From assembly GCA_015680685.1 (NCBI GenBank), contig MNCI01009604.1:273939-337938 (forward strand): 64,000 nt of DNA, in the 5' to 3' direction. Below the pieces are notes generated by a model. It ran no database searches. It worked only from the letters and a program-made list of their open reading frames with translations, and was not told the DNA's origin. Below, in pieces: positions 60,435 to 64,000 of this stretch. Position numbers and translations under genes: made by a program. Source of the stretch: Gnetum montanum (lineage: Eukaryota; Streptophyta; Gnetopsida; Gnetales; Gnetaceae). Numbering within the stretch: the first letter of the stretch is position 1; each line of letters starts with the position of its first letter.

Positions 60435-61267
60435 TGATGGGATGCGATATCACATGGGCCGCGATATCATGTACACGATATCGCATCCCCCACGATATCA
60501 TGTAGGCGATATCGCAGTCCACCGCAATGTCTATAAATAAGAAGCGACTCTCCCTTTTTCATCATCCTAATTTAGTTCCTTAGTGAAACTCTGGTAGTTT
60601 GATCCCTCTAGAGATAGAATTATTTTCCAATGTCTACCTACAGTGTGGTGAATGTAATTGTATGGCATCCTTTATTCAAGTGTGACGTACTTGGACACAC
60701 ACATGACCAACAATAAAGATCGAGATCACTTCATCATTGCAGCATTCACTTTGTTATTTATTTATTTATTTAATTGTTATTTTACTACTTTCTTAATTAG
60801 TCTCTTACCCTTATCTCCTAGAACGCGAAATGAGTACGACTTGATTATGAGCATTTAGGTGTGACTACTTGGTATCCCACTGGTGTACCTAGGATTTGCA
60901 CTTGGTAATCCTAGTGGTAGTCATGCACGAAGTCCAAGATGTGTACGATTGATCAAGGAATCAGCTACTCATTGCACTTAGGCTAGATTAGATTCTCTTA
61001 CCCTTTCCCTCCTAGCTTAGCTTAGTTAATATTATTTTCCACTGCCCTCAGGAGTAGCGTTAGAATTAGGAACACATCATACACCTCACTCTAGACTAAA
61101 CCATACGTGACAAAGCTAATACTAGTCCAAGTGGGAAGATAGTGAACTGCGACCTAAGGATAATGATCTAGGTGCCACAACTAGTCCTTCTGCAGAGTTC
61201 GACCGAATCGCACGTGAGAACGCTCGTATTCATATGGTTGAGTGTAGGGGTATCTCGCCACTCATCA
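60435..61267 (+). repeat. E4 3' LTR
   Basis: Starts TGATGGGATGCGATATC and ends CGCCACTCATCA. TATA-like CTATAAAT at 60531-60538 and AATAAA at 60712-60717. Followed by the duplication GCTAG. Confidence 0.9.
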
Positions 61268-62615
61268 GCTAGTCTCATTGATCACCTAGGGACTTGTAGA
61301 GTGTAAATGGGAGTGATACACAAAATGAAAATAATGTAGATCTAGTTTAAAGCAAATGCATAGAATAATATGAAATTATAATAATTTTCACAACAAACAA
61401 AACTATAAACTTTATTATAACTAAGATATTGAAAATAAAGAAAAGTTTAGGATGTGTAAAAATGGTACCTGGGGTGCAAAGGATGCACTTCACTAGGGCT
61501 TTGGAGTTTATTGAAGCTAGTAGCCTTGGACACCATAGTCAAGTCCATGATCCAAAAGCTCCACAACTCCTAAAACTACAACACCTTGTTATTTCCTTCA
61601 CTAGATCTATAGCATTGGTGGTACAAGGGGGTAAGATGCGTGGGGACTTTGGACCATAGGGGAGAGCCATGATAGGAGTCTTAATGCCTAGGTTACTCAG
61701 CATTGTCACAAAATCTCACACAATCTTAGGGATTGAATAGTTCTCAAAATGGTTATAGGTTGCACATTGAGAATGCTCCAAAATCCTTTTGTTTGCAATG
61801 AATTCTCAAAGATATGGAATGCCCAAGTGATGTACATCTCACAATGGTGGAACCTTTTCATGTTGTGCAAGCTTGGTTTATATAAGTTTCATGGCCATAA
61901 CTTTGGCTTCAAATTTCTATCCTAATTGCTTACAAGTTGATTTCATGTGTGAGTGTTGCAAGTGTACAAATCTATCATGATTTCTTTTTATAGTAAATTT
62001 TAATACCCCCAAGGTACCTAAACAATTCCAGTTACTAAAAATAGTAAATGAGAATTTTACCCATGCTAGCATTCCAAGAGCAATGCTAAGCCTACAGGAG
62101 CCATGCTTGGTTGCATGGGTAATGCTGGGATGCAGGATCAATGCTAAGATGTAGGATCAACACTGAGGTTGTTGGGGCCATGATGGAGCTATCAAAGCAA
62201 TGCTAGAGTTTCTAAACTTCAAGAGCAACATTGGGATTGTATAAGCAATGCTAAGGATACAGGAGCCATGTTGAGGCTTCAAGAGCTAAATCCCCCAATG
62301 CTAAGCATAGGTGACTCCAGTGTAGAAAAGGTTATACCACCCACAAAACCCATGAAAATTCCAATTTTGGTAGTCCAAAAGGCATTTTTGATTCCCCTCA
62401 AGCCCAAATATAGGCATGATATGACATTTTTTTCACTTGGAAATTGAGGCTATGACCACTTGTGAGGTATTTTTTTTCTACCCCAAAAGTTAAGGTACAA
62501 AAAATTGCATCTCATGTATTACCCTCTTCACATTTTACAATGAAATTTTTAGCCTCAAGTTTCATGGGATGAAATTTATAATGTCAAGAAGTTAAAACAT
62601 GCATTTTTTGCTGGT
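61268..62615 (+). repeat. Dispersed repeat R, copy 2, right part
   Basis: Continues the match to copy 1 from 26066 to 27345. Contains GTTTATATAAG at ~61868 like the TTTATATA site of copy 1, and an expanded stretch at ~62050-62290 of about 20-bp units of the type CAATGCTAAGGATACAGGAG; copy 1 has fewer of these units. Confidence 0.8.
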
Positions 62616-64000
62616 GTTTTAGTAGTGATGATTCAAATCCTCCCTTGTCCATCCTCAAATGTAACATAACATTAACACTTGGAAATTCACCTTCAGAAGC
62701 ATGTAGAACAGATTCATCTGATAGATTTGTAGTGCTTGTAACAAGGTGTTCAAGAAATATAGGAATTTTGAGAACATCTAAGAGCTTGATCTTGAGTTCC
62801 ATAGCCCTAATTTCTAGCATGCCAATTTTCAGGCATTGACTCTTACCATCCAAACCCTTGACAACTAGTTGATATATTTTTTAATCTTTCAAATTCATAG
62901 AGTGATTATCCTCCATTTTTCGTCCCTCCATTTGATGAATAATGAGCAAATTCTTTAACATGGAATTTGCGATATACATCAGCAAAACCAATTCTCTGTT
63001 CAAGTTTTTTTAAACATCTAGAAATAAGAAGTGAAAAAATGATCCTTCATTCATGCTTTTTTTTTAATTTTTAAAAATAAAAAATATGAATTTAGTTCAT
63101 GAGTTAGCGTTACGATATAAGTTTTTTAAGTTTGAAACTTTTTGAATATCTTCATACTAGGTGTACAATAGCAACAATCCCACTAATATCTTAATAATGT
63201 TGATACTTGTTACTACACCTTGAGGGTCATGAAAGGGTGTCATATCTTGACATTACTCATATCTACTTTTTATTTGTCATAGGATATGATATCTTGATAT
63301 TAGGACTATCTTCTTTCCTTGCTAATGATGAAAACCTATGTTTGACATTCATGTATCATGGGCATGTGAAATCTTCTACAACACACTCCATTGTTTAGTT
63401 CCCTAAAGTCTCCAAATGCTTTATTCAGTGAGATAACAAAATTTCAGCCTTGGCATCAAATTTTAAAAAAGGTTTCACTCCCAAAAAAAAGAGGAAGAAA
63501 TGCCAAGCAAGCCAAAAGGTCAAAAGTACCCTAAAACAAAGTAAACTAATGGCTCAAAAAAATGAGCCAAGTGGCCAAAATAGCCAATACCAAAACACTA
63601 GTTTCTTCAAATAGAAGAACATGTGACTAGTATCACAAGCATGAAGCCCTTGTCACAAATGAGTGCATTACTATGCCATAACCACAATGTCAAAAAATTT
63701 GAAATTCTTCATTAGCTTATTTAACCATATTTGAATAGCTAGTTTAGCCAAAAATACCTCATTCCAAATTTTTATTATTCCATCTTAATCTTACTTCACC
63801 ATCAAGAGTACTCCTTAGCCTGATTCCATAGCTACATAATTAAGTATTGATAAAGAAGCATTGTTGATAGACTACAATGGTATTTCAAATTTTTTATTGA
63901 TGTCTTTTAGGTCAATCCTTAAAATATCAACAAAGAGAATTCAATGAAATACCTTCAAGAAATTCATGTTGTAATCAACAAAGCTTTGTGATCAAATTTT
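62616..64000. other. Non-coding right end of the window
   Basis: AT-rich. The minus open frame 62853-62584 (89 aa, partly within repeat R) has protein-like composition but no recognised family. Nothing else is supported. Confidence 0.35.

Larger units (their letters stand above)
55005..61267 (+). mobile_element. E4: gag-only LTR retrotransposon (TR-GAG-like)
   Basis: LTRs at 55005-55842 and 60435-61267, perfect 5-bp target-site duplication GCTAG (55000-55004 and 61268-61272), primer-binding site 55844-55860 and polypurine tract GTTGTGGGGGTA ending at 60434. The internal region has gag, a gap of 801 N, a non-coding stretch with the blocks shared by E1 and E2, and a second short open region (59806-60210). 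No RT or integrase is seen; the gap lies within gag and, if its length is right, is too short for a pol. This layout fits the class described as TR-GAG (non-autonomous elements keeping only gag). Confidence 0.9.

Overview
This window reads as nuclear DNA of a seed plant, from a retrotransposon-rich, heterochromatin-like region. It is AT-rich, and TG/CA replaces CpG at many otherwise conserved positions. I see no bacterial or organellar operon, rRNA, tRNA or CRISPR. All recognisable protein-coding sequence is degraded: Ty3/gypsy elements of two lineages (Tat/Ogre-like and Athila-like), one Ty1/copia fragment and one unrecognised multi-exon gene remnant. I cannot name the species.

Layout. 0.2-3.8 kb: minus-strand gene remnant with eight reconstructable exons, GT-AG introns and at least five in-frame stops. 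4.1-6.0 kb: non-coding DNA with a 35-bp minisatellite. 6.0-9.5 kb: plus-strand Tat-like pol (RT, RNase H, a second RNase H, integrase), then a 38-bp minisatellite and a non-coding tail with a TATA-like site near 12.18 kb. 12.8-13.5 and 20.9-21.7 kb: two direct copies of one sequence, lying on either side of a ~6.9-kb array of a 15-bp quasi-palindromic minisatellite (13.5-20.5 kb). The last ~2.2 kb of the array has an ~820-bp higher-order repeat. 21.6-25.1 kb: minus-strand Tat-like gag-protease remnant. 25.7-27.35 kb: a non-coding dispersed repeat (R), with a second copy at 54.8-62.6 kb.

29.3-61.3 kb: four related Athila-like LTR elements, here called E1 (29266-36051, minus, gag only), E2 (37946-43209, minus, RNase H-integrase only), E3 (43754-~50251, minus, gag-protease-RT, both ends of pol incomplete) and E4 (55005-61267, plus, gag only). 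E1, E2 and E4 have target-site duplications. They begin TGATG, end CATCA or a mutated form, and E1, E3 and E4 keep a decayed primer-binding site matching tRNA-Asp. A copia pol fragment (~50.25-51.98 kb) abuts the truncated end of E3. E4 sits inside repeat R, and R copy 1 in this same window shows the matching empty site.

How the parts relate. No element here has a complete set of open genes. The four Athila-like elements carry complementary parts of one genome: gag in E1, E3 and E4, RT in E3, integrase in E2. E1, E2 and E4 also share a non-coding tail with two conserved blocks about 700 bp apart. The strongest candidates for something undescribed are the 15-bp higher-order array, the gag-only LTR elements with their conserved tail, and the palindromic GATATC cluster in the LTR promoters.
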